From an uncultured Collinsella sp. (GTDB lineage Bacteria > Actinomycetota > Coriobacteriia > Coriobacteriales > Coriobacteriaceae): 64,000 bases of DNA. The translations under genes were made by a program, and so were the position numbers. Position 1 is the first letter of the stretch, and every line of letters starts with the position of its first letter. The stretch covers positions 4,550 to 68,549 of the forward strand of contig UQKL01000014.1 in assembly GCA_900541695.1 (NCBI GenBank). The letters run 5' to 3'. Under the pieces are notes generated by a model. That model was not told where the DNA came from and ran no database searches. It worked only from the letters and a program-made list of their open reading frames with translations. Positions 34,219 to 44,015 of the stretch are shown here, piece by piece.

Positions 34219-35550
34219 CTAAAGGGCTTCCAGAGCACTTGCGATGCGCTTCATGGCGGCGTCGGCGGCGGCTTGGTCGGGGGCTTCGGCCAGCACGCGG
34301 ATCACTGACTCGGTTCCGCTCTTGCGCACGAGCACGCGGCCCTCACCCGCCAGCGCGGCCTCGGCCTCGGCGATCGCATTCTGCACGCCCATGTTCTCGA
34401 GCGCGGCATCTTTGTCGGCCACGCGCACGGCGACCTGAGCCTGCGGCAGCAGCTTGCACGGAGCCGTGAGCTGCGAGAGTGTCTCGCGCTCAGCGCGAAT
34501 CACTTCCATCACGCGCAGCGAGGTCATAATGCCGTCGCCCGTGCGCTCGATATCGCCAAAGATCGTGTGGCCCGTCTGCTCGCCGCCCAGGCTGTAGCCG
34601 CCCTCGCGCATCTTGGCATACACATGACGGTCGCCCACGCCGCTGGTCACGGCACTCAGACCGGCAAGCTCCAGCGACTTGACCAGGCCAAAGTTGCTGG
34701 CGATCGTCGGCACCACGGTACCGCCCGAGAGGCGCCCGTGCTTGTTCAGGTACACGCCGCACACGTACAGGATCTGGTCGCCGTCGACCACGCGACCGCG
34801 CTCGTCCACGGCCAGGCAGCGGTCGGCATCGCCGTCGTAGGCAAAGCCCACGTCCAGGCCCTGCTCCACCACGTGGCGCTGCAGGCGCTCCATATGCGTG
34901 GAGCCGCAGTCGACGTTGATGTTAAAGCCATCGGGCGCGGCGTTAATCACGCGTACGTCGGCACCCAGCGCGTCGAACACCGGCTTGGCCACCGAGGATG
35001 CCGAGCCGTTGGCACAGTCGAGACCGATCTTGACGCCCTGCAGCGAAAAGTTCGCACTTGCAATGAGCGAGGCAATATAGCGGTTGCGACCCTGCATGTA
35101 GTCCACCGTGGCACCGATGTGGTTGCCCGTGGCCAGCGGCACTTCGCTCTTGCCATCGATGTAATCCTCGATGAGCTCCAGCACGTCCTCGTCCATCTTA
35201 TAGCCGTCGCTGTTGACGAGCTTAATGCCGTTATCGCAAAACGGGTTGTGGCTCGCACTGATCATGATGCCGCAATCGAAGCAGCCCTCCACGGTCTGAT
35301 GCGCCACGCCCGGCGTCGGGATCACGTGCAGCATGTAGGCGTCCGCGCCGCTCGCGACCAAGCCGCTCACCAGCGCCGCCTCGAACATATAGCTCGAGCG
35401 ACGCGTGTCCTTGCCCACGATCACGCGCGCCTTGGTCCCGCGGTTGGCGCCGTAATACCAGCCCACAAAGCGGCCGATCTTATAAGCGTGCTCTACCGTC
35501 AGTCCAACGTTGGCCTCGCCGCGAAAGCCGTCGGTGCCAAAGTACTTCAT
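34219..35550 (-). CDS. glmM: Phosphoglucosamine mutase
   Basis: GlmM converts glucosamine-6-phosphate to glucosamine-1-phosphate for peptidoglycan synthesis. The 443-residue protein starts YFGTDGFRGEAN, has the phosphoserine loop MISASHNPFCDNGIKL, the metal loop AYDGDADRCLAVDE, the sugar-binding loop GGEQTGHTIF and the phosphate-binding VRKSGTESVIRV. All four blocks of the phosphohexomutase family are intact. GlmM rather than ManB is supported by the opening and by length. The stop overlaps nothing, and a hairpin terminator sits between it and the upstream DUF4012 gene. Confidence 0.94.
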   Translation of the reverse strand: MKYFGTDGFRGEANVGLTVEHAYKIGRFVGWYYGANRGTKARVIVGKDTRRSSYMFEAALVSGLVASGADAYMLHVIPTPGVAHQTVEGCFDCGIMISASHNPFCDNGIKLVNSDGYKMDEDVLELIEDYIDGKSEVPLATGNHIGATVDYMQGRNRYIASLIASANFSLQGVKIGLDCANGSASSVAKPVFDALGADVRVINAAPDGFNINVDCGSTHMERLQRHVVEQGLDVGFAYDGDADRCLAVDERGRVVDGDQILYVCGVYLNKHGRLSGGTVVPTIASNFGLVKSLELAGLSAVTSGVGDRHVYAKMREGGYSLGGEQTGHTIFGDIERTGDGIMTSLRVMEVIRAERETLSQLTAPCKLLPQAQVAVRVADKDAALENMGVQNAIAEAEAALAGEGRVLVRKSGTESVIRVLAEAPDQAAADAAMKRIASALEAL

Positions 35551-35562
35551 GCGCTCTCCTTA

Positions 35563-35600
35563 CAAAATAGGGGCGAACAGATTGCCCGTCCGCCCCAAAA
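35563..35600 (-). terminator. Terminator of the DUF4012 gene
   Basis: GGGGCG and CGCCCC on the minus strand enclose a partly paired 15-base loop, followed by TATTTTG. It ends 12 bases before the glmM start. Confidence 0.6.
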
Positions 35601-35633
35601 TGGTACTCGATTATCTGCGCTACCAGAAAAACC

Positions 35634-37973
35634 CTACGCCGACGCGCTGTCGCGAGCCGCCTGGCATGTAGGAGTCTGACGCAGCGTAAGCGGCTTGTCC
35701 CCCGCCTCGGCCGACGTGGTCAGCGTATACGTGATCGTCGTCGTCTCGCCAGCATGCAGGTCAACGGTGCCCGAATAGAAGGGGATTCCATGCCACGTAG
35801 CGGCGCCAAGACCAAACTGGGTGCCCTCAACCGTAAGGTCACTGATGTTGCCGCCCGTCGGGGCAAACACTGAGACATTCAGGCGTTCGTCGTCACGCGC
35901 GGCATCGGATGCGCCCGCCGCAACGTAGTCGGGCAGCTTGCCAGCCTCCTCCTGCGTCATGATGTTCGTCAGGGTAACGGTGATGCGATAGGAGCACGTG
36001 CCGTCGCCGTTCTTCACGCCCTGGCCAATCTGCGTGTCGGCGTTCAGATACCAGTCGAGCTTGGAGAAGCTCAGGTTGTTAAAGTAAACGCCGGCAACGG
36101 GATCGGCACTCGGATCATCCGGATCGGGCAGCGAAGCGTCAATGCCCGTCTCCTTGATGGCATTCTGCTCGTCATCGTTTCTCATCCAAGCAATCAGACG
36201 GCCCTCTTCGGCACCGCGCTCGAATGCACCGACAAGCTTCGTAACGTCGACGTCACCGATGCCACCGAGAATCTTGTCGAAGGCGGCGCTGGCAACAGAT
36301 GCAAAGATGCCGTCCGATTCTTCGACCGGATAGTTCCAATACACATCGTGCATGAGAACCTTCGCCGCGTTGGTACCGTCGACGACCGTACCATCGGGCA
36401 GCGAGACATTACCGACAAGGCCCAGCAGGTACTGCAAGAACACCGGATCGATGCCAACGACGCCATCAACGTCCTGCCCATACTGGGACTTCCACAGCGC
36501 GGCAACACGCTGCGAGTTGCGGGGCCAATCGGGCGAATACGCGTTGCCAGAGTTGTACAGGTTGCTGTGGTCACCAAACAGTGCCTCGTCCTCTTCGTCG
36601 ACGCTCTCAACCGCCTCGTCTTTGCTGAGCGCAATACATGGAACAAAGTCACCGATCGACATCTGGCCATCGGTGACTGAGATCAAACCTTGCGAACCAC
36701 CAAAACCGCCGCAAGCACGAATCTCGACGTTGTTCATGGCATACACAAGATAGTTGCGCGTCTGGCCGTTGGCGCCGAGCATCTGGGGCAGAACGGGGGC
36801 GACTTTCTCCGCCGCGTCGACCGCACCGTTCAGGGTGGCAAAGCCGTTCTTTGCCTTATCGACCAGCTCGGTCACCTGGGCGACATGCGTATCGCCAATA
36901 CCCTGCACCTTTTTGTTGGCGCTCTTGAACGCCTTCGAGCTATCGGAGAGCGAATCGGCGACCGCCTGCAGCGCGGACACGTTGATTGTCCCGTCCTGGA
37001 ACAGCTTGCCGGGCGTTGCCTGAGCGAGATTATCGGCCATGGGGACCAGCGCGCCGCTCGAAACATCGGACAGAGCGTCGACCATGGTGCGGGCGGCATT
37101 AATGTCGCCGCCGTACACCGGAATGAACGAGGCCATCGTCCACACCGGGCTCGAGGTCTCCTTCTTCATGCTGCTGCAGAGCTCGTCGATCTTTTTCGCA
37201 TCGTCGGGCAGGGTCGAAAAATCGCCCGACGTGACCTTGTCCTTAAGGCCGCCGACGATCTCGACAGTTTCCTTTGCCTGGCTCTTCACGGTTTTTGCCG
37301 AGTTAAACAGCATGAAGCCACTCACGCCAAAAGCGACAAGAACCACCGCGACGATGGCAGCGACAACAGCCGCAACGCGGCGCTTCTTGCGCTCGCCCTT
37401 GCGATGGCGATGGCGAACCAGGCCGTTCGAGGTCGGGCTCGTCGAGGAATCACCGCCGTAGTTCAAGCCAAAATCGTAATAATCTTCTTTAGAGCCCGAG
37501 CCCTTAAACTCGGCACCGTCGTCATCGAGACGGGCAAACGTGCCGGTTTCGGAAGCGCCCGTATAGATAGTGCCTAGGTTACCCGTAAGCCCTGCGTCTC
37601 CAGCAGAAGAAGCACTATTGGCGGGATTGGCAGAGTTGATGGGGCCGGCGTTGTGGGCGCGATGAGCGTTGTTAGCGGGGTCAGCGGGGCCGGCGACATT
37701 TGCACCGCCCGTTGGCGCCGGACGAACCCCGGCCGACGAAGCCGCAGAGCCCGCCCCGCCCGAAAATGTCTGCCTGCCTACGCGACCAGCCTGTTTTGCC
37801 TTTTGAGACTGTTCGTACAGAGCGGTAAACATCGCCGTTTCGCCCGGAGACGTACGGTTGCCAGCACCGTTTTGGCTGGATCCACTCGGTACGCCAGCGT
37901 TTCCAGTCCCATTTGAACGCGGCGGAACTGCAGGGCGCTCGCCGTCGCCGTTCTTAAAGTGGTTACCAGCCAT
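35634..37973 (-). CDS. DUF4012 domain membrane protein
   Basis: This 779-residue protein has a long cytoplasmic, Gly/Asn/Pro/Ala-rich low-complexity region (about 1-205), a basic stretch (RHRHRKGERKKRR) and a single helix (VAAVVAAIVAVVLVAFGVSGF). The outer part contains RNYLVYAMNNVEIRACGGFGGSQGLI, the DUF4012 block, found in actinobacterial and Firmicute wall-associated proteins of unknown function. The tail has GTVDLHAGETTTITYTL-like beta repeats. The orientation (positive-inside, N in) would place the DUF outside. It lies in its own unit between glmM and the EamA transporter gene. Confidence 0.8.
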   Translation of the reverse strand: MAGNHFKNGDGERPAVPPRSNGTGNAGVPSGSSQNGAGNRTSPGETAMFTALYEQSQKAKQAGRVGRQTFSGGAGSAASSAGVRPAPTGGANVAGPADPANNAHRAHNAGPINSANPANSASSAGDAGLTGNLGTIYTGASETGTFARLDDDGAEFKGSGSKEDYYDFGLNYGGDSSTSPTSNGLVRHRHRKGERKKRRVAAVVAAIVAVVLVAFGVSGFMLFNSAKTVKSQAKETVEIVGGLKDKVTSGDFSTLPDDAKKIDELCSSMKKETSSPVWTMASFIPVYGGDINAARTMVDALSDVSSGALVPMADNLAQATPGKLFQDGTINVSALQAVADSLSDSSKAFKSANKKVQGIGDTHVAQVTELVDKAKNGFATLNGAVDAAEKVAPVLPQMLGANGQTRNYLVYAMNNVEIRACGGFGGSQGLISVTDGQMSIGDFVPCIALSKDEAVESVDEEDEALFGDHSNLYNSGNAYSPDWPRNSQRVAALWKSQYGQDVDGVVGIDPVFLQYLLGLVGNVSLPDGTVVDGTNAAKVLMHDVYWNYPVEESDGIFASVASAAFDKILGGIGDVDVTKLVGAFERGAEEGRLIAWMRNDDEQNAIKETGIDASLPDPDDPSADPVAGVYFNNLSFSKLDWYLNADTQIGQGVKNGDGTCSYRITVTLTNIMTQEEAGKLPDYVAAGASDAARDDERLNVSVFAPTGGNISDLTVEGTQFGLGAATWHGIPFYSGTVDLHAGETTTITYTLTTSAEAGDKPLTLRQTPTCQAARDSASA

Positions 37974-38112
37974 AGAGGAGTCCTCGCAATACTAAAAGTC
38001 AATAACGCTATTAGTTTATGACATATTTGGCATCGTCAGTTAAACTCCAGATGCAGGCACCAATTCGCGGAATTGTGGTGCAACACCGCGTCCGTCTAGG
38101 CAGCGGCGTGAG

Positions 38113-39135
38113 CTATACCGTCAGGAACATCATCACGATGATCATGGCAAAGCCGATAAGGTCGGTCGGCAAAAACACCGTGCCCAGCATAACAGCGCTG
38201 GTGATGGTCGCCGAAACCGGCTCCACAGTTCCGATGAGGCTCGCACGCACCGAGCCGATGTCCTTCACGCCCTGCATATACAGCATGTAGGCAAAAAACG
38301 AGCCAATGACCACAAACACCGCGAGCGCCTCGATACCGGCAGCATCGAGCGCCGGCATATGAGCCCACGGCTGCACGAAGACGCACGAGACCATGCCCGC
38401 TGCGAGCATGGCAGAGCCTGTAACGATGGGGCTGCCGTATTCGGGCAGAATCTTGGCGGGAATCACCGCCATGCAGGTGGCGCTGACCGCACACATAAGG
38501 CCCGCAACCAGGCCGAGCGGCGAGATGCTCAAGCTGGTGGGGTCACCGCCGGTAACGATTAAAAAGGTGCCGCCGAGGGCCAGACCAATGCCGATCGTCT
38601 CGCGTGCGCGCGGCATGCGGCGATCGACCACGCAGGCGTAACCCATGATGATGACCAGCTGCAGGCACTGAAGGACCGTCGCAGTTCCGGCGTTGGTCAG
38701 GCGCACGGCCGAAAGATAGCAGAACTGGTTGAACAGCAGGCCAAAGGCGGTAAAGAGCAACAGCTGCTTGCGGTCGGCCGGCGTCGTCCAAAGCTTGACC
38801 AGGCGCGCACGGTCGCGCGCGACCACCACGGCCATAAAGAGCAGGCCGGCGAGAATCTGGCGCACGCTCATGAGCCACAGCGTATCGACATGGTAGGTAT
38901 CGAACAAAAAACTCGCGCTGGTACCCGAGAAACCCCAAAACGAACCGCCCACCAGCGTGGCTAAAACGCCCGTGATCATCTTGCGCGTCTGGGCGTCGTT
39001 GAGACGGTCGCGCCAGGCACGACGGGTGTTGCGGCTGAGCTCGTCGGTGCCATCCGGTACGACAAAATCGGACGCCGCCGTCATCGGCACCGAGGGCTTC
39101 TCGCACGCATGCCGTGCCGAGCGCTCTTGTTTCAT
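38113..39135 (-). CDS. EamA/DMT family transporter
   Basis: This 340-residue protein has about ten membrane helices in two EamA repeats (about residues 60-190 and 200-340). Diagnostic stretches are GVLATLVGGSFWGFSGTSAS, LTNAGTATVLQCLQLVIIMG and GSVRASLIGTVEPVSATITS, the last matching the second-repeat signature A-x-x-x-x-x-EP-x-x-A. The substrate cannot be told. The N-terminal 50 residues are hydrophilic and extend beyond the usual length. The ATG at 39135 follows GGGGGAGCGG. Confidence 0.85.
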   Translation of the reverse strand: MKQERSARHACEKPSVPMTAASDFVVPDGTDELSRNTRRAWRDRLNDAQTRKMITGVLATLVGGSFWGFSGTSASFLFDTYHVDTLWLMSVRQILAGLLFMAVVVARDRARLVKLWTTPADRKQLLLFTAFGLLFNQFCYLSAVRLTNAGTATVLQCLQLVIIMGYACVVDRRMPRARETIGIGLALGGTFLIVTGGDPTSLSISPLGLVAGLMCAVSATCMAVIPAKILPEYGSPIVTGSAMLAAGMVSCVFVQPWAHMPALDAAGIEALAVFVVIGSFFAYMLYMQGVKDIGSVRASLIGTVEPVSATITSAVMLGTVFLPTDLIGFAMIIVMMFLTV

Positions 39136-39261
39136 TCCGCTCCCCCAGAATCGTTTGGCAACTAAAGCGCTCAAACTGTAGCACGAATATTGGTATGAAA
39201 AAGCAGACGATTCGGAACATCTACGGGCGTCCCAATTGCAGGGACGAAAGGCACCGAAGAG

Positions 39262-39972
39262 CTATGCCGATCGGTTGGAATCGTCTAGGGCGCCGGGATC
39301 GGCTTCCGCGCTTCCATCGATATGGTCACCGTCGGCATCGTCCTCGTCACCGGCGTCGCTCTGCTCCTCCTGCTCGCTACGACGCTTTTCGCGAATCTGC
39401 TCCACGGCAGCACGCAGGGCGGCCTCGTCCTCGGCGCGTGCCACCTCTTGTGTGGTTTTGACCATATGGCGAATCTCGAGCACCAGCAGCACGATCAGCG
39501 GCACCACGATAAGCGGGAAGAACAGCAGCGGGTTGGTGAGCAACGAGACCACCACGCCCAGGCCTGCCGACACAAAGACCGCGCGGCCCACCACATCGGC
39601 GGCGGGTACGGGCGCGGCATCCTCGACCGGATTGGCATCGCCCTTGGTGCGGTAGACCGGCGTGCCGTCGGCCGCATCCTCCACGGCAACGATGCGGTGC
39701 GTGTTGAGCGAACCCTCCAGCGCGTCATCGGACGAATGGAAGGTGATGATATCGCCCACCTGGTAGACCTGGCTGTTGTCGGTATCGACGACGATAAACG
39801 AATGCACGGGAATCGCCGGCTCCATCGAGCCGGTCAGCGTACGCATAAAGCCGTAGCCCATGATGGTGGGGATCTCGCCGGCGGGCGTGAACACCGTGCG
39901 CAGCAGCACCACAAAGGCGACCAGGATCACCACGGTCGCCAGCACGTTGATCACACGAAGCACGTGCTTCAT
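39262..39972 (-). CDS. SipW-type signal peptidase I (second)
   Basis: This 236-residue membrane protease belongs to the S26B (ER/archaeal/SipW) type. The first helix is at 4-26 (HVLRVINVLATVVILVAFVVL). The catalytic pattern is GSMEPAIPVHSFIVVD (Ser49, numbering from the ATG) and NTHRIVAVED (His92) with YRTKGDANP; there is no Lys, as usual for S26B. A second helix pair (AVFVSAGLGVVVSLLTNPLL and IVVPLIVLLVLEIRHM) and an acidic tail follow. The start ATG overlaps the stop of the DUF2357 gene (TGATG); a GTG one codon earlier is possible. It is the last gene of the eight-gene operon. Confidence 0.9.
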   Translation of the reverse strand: MKHVLRVINVLATVVILVAFVVLLRTVFTPAGEIPTIMGYGFMRTLTGSMEPAIPVHSFIVVDTDNSQVYQVGDIITFHSSDDALEGSLNTHRIVAVEDAADGTPVYRTKGDANPVEDAAPVPAADVVGRAVFVSAGLGVVVSLLTNPLLFFPLIVVPLIVLLVLEIRHMVKTTQEVARAEDEAALRAAVEQIREKRRSEQEEQSDAGDEDDADGDHIDGSAEADPGALDDSNRSA

Positions 39973-42218
39973 CACTTGTCGTCGTCCTTTGCGGAAGTCT
40001 CGGGGTCGGCAGCGACCTCGACCTCGGTGGTATCCGCCGCAGAAGCGCCATCCTCGTCAGGCGCGGCGGCCACGCCCTCGCCAGCCTCGCCGCGCAGACG
40101 AGCCAGCAGATAGCGCGACAGGCTGTTGCCCTCGGCACGGCGCTCGGCACGGGCGCGATCGCGCTCGGCCTGCTCCAGCTCATGCGCCAACGAGTCCAAG
40201 CGCTGCTGCATCTCCGCGCGGACGGCCTCGAGCTCGTGCTCGTGCGTGGCCTTGGCGGCGGCGAGTTCCTGCTCAATGCGCTCCCCCGCCTCGAGCTCGG
40301 CCGCGGCGATACGCGCGTCGGCGTCGGCGCGAGTCTCCTCGGCGGCACGCGTGGCGGCATCGCGCTCGGCAGCGGCAGCGGCGACCTTTTCGTTGGCATC
40401 CACCGCAGCCTGCTCGACGGCAGAATCGGCGGCCGCACGGGCGGCATCGATCGCAGCATCGGCTGCCTGCTGAGCAGCGGAAACCTTCTCCTCGGCCGCG
40501 GCGACGGTATCGGCGAGCTTCTGCTCCGCCTCGGCCACGGCGGCATCGGCCGCCTCGGCCGCAGCACGGGCATCGCGCTCGGCCGTCAGCTGCACTTCCT
40601 CGATCTGCAGCTGGGCGGCATCCAGCTTGGCATGCAGCGCAGCCACTTCCTTGGCAGAGGCCTCACGCACGGCGGCGAGCTCGGCCGCAGCAGCGTCCTT
40701 GGCGGCCTGCAGCTCGGCAGCATCGGCCGCCGTCTTGGCAGCCAAGGCCGCAGCAGCGTCGCTCTTAACCTGCGCGACTTGAGCGGCAGCGGCCTGCTCG
40801 GCGGCAGCAACCTTGGCGTCCGCGTCGGCACGGGCGGCAACCACCTCGGCATCGGCCTCGGCACGCATCTGCGCCAGCTGCGCCGCCGCGGTCGAGCGTG
40901 CCTCTGCCGCAGCATCCTCGGCAGCCTTCTTGCCGGCCTCGACATCCTCCAGCGAGCCACGCAGCTCCTCGGCATCGGCCTCGGCCATCTGAGCACGCTG
41001 TGTCAGCGCCAGCTCGCGCGCCTTGGCCTCGTCCAGCTCATCGGCCAGGTCGTCGCGCTCGTCGGTCAGCGCGTGTGCCTGCACCTTCCAGGACTTCAGC
41101 TGTCCCTGCAGCTCCTCAATCTGCTCGCGGGCCTCGGCCAGCGCCTGCTCGGCATCCAGCTGAGCCTGCGTGACCTCCTCCACAAACACGCGACGGACCT
41201 CGACATCGGGCAGGTCGGGGCTATCGACCTGCACCTCCTTAATCTCCTTAATAAACTTGGGCGCCACCGGCTCGGGATGCACGTTCTCGAGCTCCTGCAG
41301 GTTGCGCTCGTCGTCGGTCAGGCTCTTAAAGACGGTGTAGTTGTTGATGAGGTTGGTGTACATCTGCACCATGTACTCGTCATCAAACGCCAGCGCCTGC
41401 TGCTGCACGTCGATGTTGTAGCCCACCTTGTCGTAGCGCTCCATAAACTGCCACAGCTGGTAGCACTTGCGGTAGTTGGGGTCCTTCATGATGAGGTTGG
41501 TGCGCTGAATGGGGCTGCGGACCGCGCTGCAGCCGTTCATAATCTGGCAGAACGACGCGCCGCGCAGCGCCATGACCAGACGGCGCACGCGGTCGATGCG
41601 CATAAAGACGTCCATGTTGTCGGCATCGTTCTCGGCAAAGCTCTGGCGATTCTTGACCGTCATCTCGACGTTGTACTCGATCTCCTCGTACGCGTCGTCG
41701 ATCTTGCTGTGCATCTTAAAGCGGTTGCGGATCTCGTTGCCCGTCGACCAAAAGATCACGTCGGTACGCTTGTCCACAAACGTCAGCAGGCGCTGAATCA
41801 GGTGGTAGATAAAGCGGTTCTCGTACAGGTCGTACGTCTCGACGGTGTTGACGTTGAGGATGCGCGTGGGGTGGACGCCGCCATCGTCGCTCGGCGCCAA
41901 AAACTGCGTGTTCTGGCTCAGATGACGGACGCTGTCGGCGCTGATCTTTTTGGCGAGCGAGACAGGCACCACCTCTTCCTCGGTGGTGATGAAGCGGCGC
42001 GGATTTTCGATGATGGTGTTGATGGCGTCGAGCGAGTCCTCGATCATGCTGATCCACTCCTCGTCCACCACTTTGACGAGCTCCTCGCGCTGTTGCTCGA
42101 TCGTGGTGCCCGAGGCCTGCGCCATCTCAAACAGATAACGGAAGTAGCGGCTGTCCTCCTGGATAGGCTCCATTTGCTCGGAGAAGCTGGTATAGAGGTC
42201 CTGAATGGTCTCGGACAT
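39972..42218 (-). CDS. DUF2357 protein with a very long alanine-rich coiled coil
   Basis: Residues 1-325 form a globular part with the DUF2357-type pattern (DLYTSFSEQMEPIQEDSRYF, ENPRRFITTEEEVVPVSLAK, TYDLYENRFIYHLIQRLLTF). DUF2357 occurs in McrC-like partners of McrB-type NTPases. No PD-(D/E)xK nuclease is visible. From about 345 to 700 the sequence is a nearly uninterrupted heptad coiled coil rich in Ala and Glu (about 25% Ala), then a short basic and acidic tail. It follows the AAA gene by 99 bases and overlaps the second SipW gene. The pairing of DUF2357 with an AAA ATPase is as in McrBC, but the nuclease is replaced by coiled coil. Confidence 0.7.
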   Translation of the reverse strand: MSETIQDLYTSFSEQMEPIQEDSRYFRYLFEMAQASGTTIEQQREELVKVVDEEWISMIEDSLDAINTIIENPRRFITTEEEVVPVSLAKKISADSVRHLSQNTQFLAPSDDGGVHPTRILNVNTVETYDLYENRFIYHLIQRLLTFVDKRTDVIFWSTGNEIRNRFKMHSKIDDAYEEIEYNVEMTVKNRQSFAENDADNMDVFMRIDRVRRLVMALRGASFCQIMNGCSAVRSPIQRTNLIMKDPNYRKCYQLWQFMERYDKVGYNIDVQQQALAFDDEYMVQMYTNLINNYTVFKSLTDDERNLQELENVHPEPVAPKFIKEIKEVQVDSPDLPDVEVRRVFVEEVTQAQLDAEQALAEAREQIEELQGQLKSWKVQAHALTDERDDLADELDEAKARELALTQRAQMAEADAEELRGSLEDVEAGKKAAEDAAAEARSTAAAQLAQMRAEADAEVVAARADADAKVAAAEQAAAAQVAQVKSDAAAALAAKTAADAAELQAAKDAAAAELAAVREASAKEVAALHAKLDAAQLQIEEVQLTAERDARAAAEAADAAVAEAEQKLADTVAAAEEKVSAAQQAADAAIDAARAAADSAVEQAAVDANEKVAAAAAERDAATRAAEETRADADARIAAAELEAGERIEQELAAAKATHEHELEAVRAEMQQRLDSLAHELEQAERDRARAERRAEGNSLSRYLLARLRGEAGEGVAAAPDEDGASAADTTEVEVAADPETSAKDDDK

Positions 42219-42317
42219 GGGTTACTCCATAGGTTGGATCGATCGGTAAGGGGCGTGACGACACCACGTAGGGCAAACGCTACTGATTGCCTTGCCCCAC
42301 GCCCCGCGCTTACGGCA

Positions 42318-44015
42318 TTAGTAGAAGTTCTGGATCCGCTGCAGATACATGACGGAATCGGGCAGGCCGCCCTCGCCAAAGGTCTTCTCGATGTACTCGA
42401 TCAGGCCCTTCATCTCGTCGCGCACAAAGCTCACGTTCATGGACTCAAACTTCTTGAGCACCTTGCGGGCGATGATGTAGTCCATGCCGCCCAACTCGGT
42501 GCCGCCGCACGCCACGTACACGGGGATAAAGTCGTACATCTGCTTGATGATACGGTTGCCAAAGGCCAGCTTAAAGCGGGTCTGCAGGTACTGGTCCAGC
42601 TTGTGCATCTTCTCGAGCAGATCGTCATCGATCACGTACTCGACCTTGGCCTTCTGGAACAGATACTGCAGGTGGTCGGCCGTCACGTGCACGCGCTCGT
42701 GCGGCTCGCACTCAAACGCGTCGGCGCGCTCGTTGAGCTCGATGGGAATCGCACGGTCGTACACCTTGTCCGTGATGGTAAAGGTGGAGTCGTCGTTGTT
42801 GGCCGTGCCGATAAACCACAGGCTGTCGGGAATGGTGAGCTTTCCGTCGTGCAGACCCTTGGGGTCGGCGGCCCACTGGGTAGGCACCAGGTCGAGCACC
42901 CACTCGTCGTGGCTGGGCATCTCGAGCACCGACAGGATCTCGGCAAAGTAGTACTCCACGCGGGCGAGGTTCATCTCGTCGAGCACGATCATGGACGGGT
43001 CCTGGCGCAGCCCCGCCTCGTACACGGCACGGAGGAACTCTGTCTCGTTAAAGCGCTTGGAAAACTCGTTGAAGTAGCCCAGCACCTCGGTGCGATCGCG
43101 AAAACTCGGCTGCACCGACACGATGGTTGCGGGGTTGTCCAGATAGCGGCTAAAGCTGTATGGCAGCGACGTCTTACCGGTACCCGAAATGCCCTCCAGA
43201 ATCAGCAGCTTGGAGGCGGCCATGCCGGCCACAAAGCGGCGGATGACCTCGGGCGTGTAGTAGAGCTTCATCTGGCTGCAGGCGAACGCGCGGAAGCTGT
43301 CGACAAAGTCCTCCAGCGAGATGGCATCGTCGTAGACCGGGGGCTCCCAGTCGCGGTACTTAAGGTCCACAAGGGACAGCTTGGGGAAGCGGTTGGCCTG
43401 GGCGATCTCTTTTTCCTCGGCAAGGGTCTTGGCCTCGACGGTGGCCTTGGCCATGGCGGCCGCGGCATCCTTGACGCCATCGCCATCGAGCGCGAGCGAC
43501 GCGTTGCCCGACACCACGGCGGCCGTGGCGCCCTCGCCCGCAGGCGCACCGGCGCCCGTAGCGGCGCCCACCACGTTGCCCACCGTGGGCAGGTGATCGT
43601 CGGCCAGGGCCGAGGCGCCCACGTACGGAATCTGCTTGGTGCCGCCCATGGCATTGACCTTGAGCGCCAGCAGCTTGTTTTTCTCGTCCATAAGGTCGAG
43701 CACCTGCTTGTTCAGGCGGCCGATCTCGCGATAGAGCGCTTTGTTGGACGTGTCGTCGCGATGCAGGCGACGGTTGATGCGGTAGCGGTGAACCAGAATG
43801 GCCACGATCAGCACGGGGACCGCGATGAGCATGGCAAACAGAATGACCGCGCCGATCTTGCCCACCAGGTCAAACGTGGTGAAGTAGGTCATAAAGATGC
43901 TGAAGTACTCAACCCAGCCAAACACCAGCAGATTAAGGATGGAGCTCACGACGGCAACGACGTTGTAGACGACCTTTGCCAGCAGCTCCCAGGCAAATCC
44001 CAGAAACTCACTCAC
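42318..44015 (-). CDS. Membrane-anchored McrB-like AAA+ NTPase
   Basis: This 565-residue protein has two N-terminal membrane helices (about 8-35 and 52-76), a charged linker with a coiled patch (89-125) and a low-complexity stretch (145-200). The AAA+ core starts near 225. Walker A is EGISGTGKTS (275-283), Walker B is IVLDEMNLARVEYYF (343-357), and sensor 1 is FIGTANNDDSTF (402-412). The N-x-x-D in ANNDD corresponds to the MNxxD block of McrB-type GTPases. The GTG start overlaps the stop of the first SipW gene by eight bases. It would be a membrane NTPase motor working with the DUF2357 protein. Confidence 0.8.
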   Translation of the reverse strand: MSEFLGFAWELLAKVVYNVVAVVSSILNLLVFGWVEYFSIFMTYFTTFDLVGKIGAVILFAMLIAVPVLIVAILVHRYRINRRLHRDDTSNKALYREIGRLNKQVLDLMDEKNKLLALKVNAMGGTKQIPYVGASALADDHLPTVGNVVGAATGAGAPAGEGATAAVVSGNASLALDGDGVKDAAAAMAKATVEAKTLAEEKEIAQANRFPKLSLVDLKYRDWEPPVYDDAISLEDFVDSFRAFACSQMKLYYTPEVIRRFVAGMAASKLLILEGISGTGKTSLPYSFSRYLDNPATIVSVQPSFRDRTEVLGYFNEFSKRFNETEFLRAVYEAGLRQDPSMIVLDEMNLARVEYYFAEILSVLEMPSHDEWVLDLVPTQWAADPKGLHDGKLTIPDSLWFIGTANNDDSTFTITDKVYDRAIPIELNERADAFECEPHERVHVTADHLQYLFQKAKVEYVIDDDLLEKMHKLDQYLQTRFKLAFGNRIIKQMYDFIPVYVACGGTELGGMDYIIARKVLKKFESMNVSFVRDEMKGLIEYIEKTFGEGGLPDSVMYLQRIQNFY

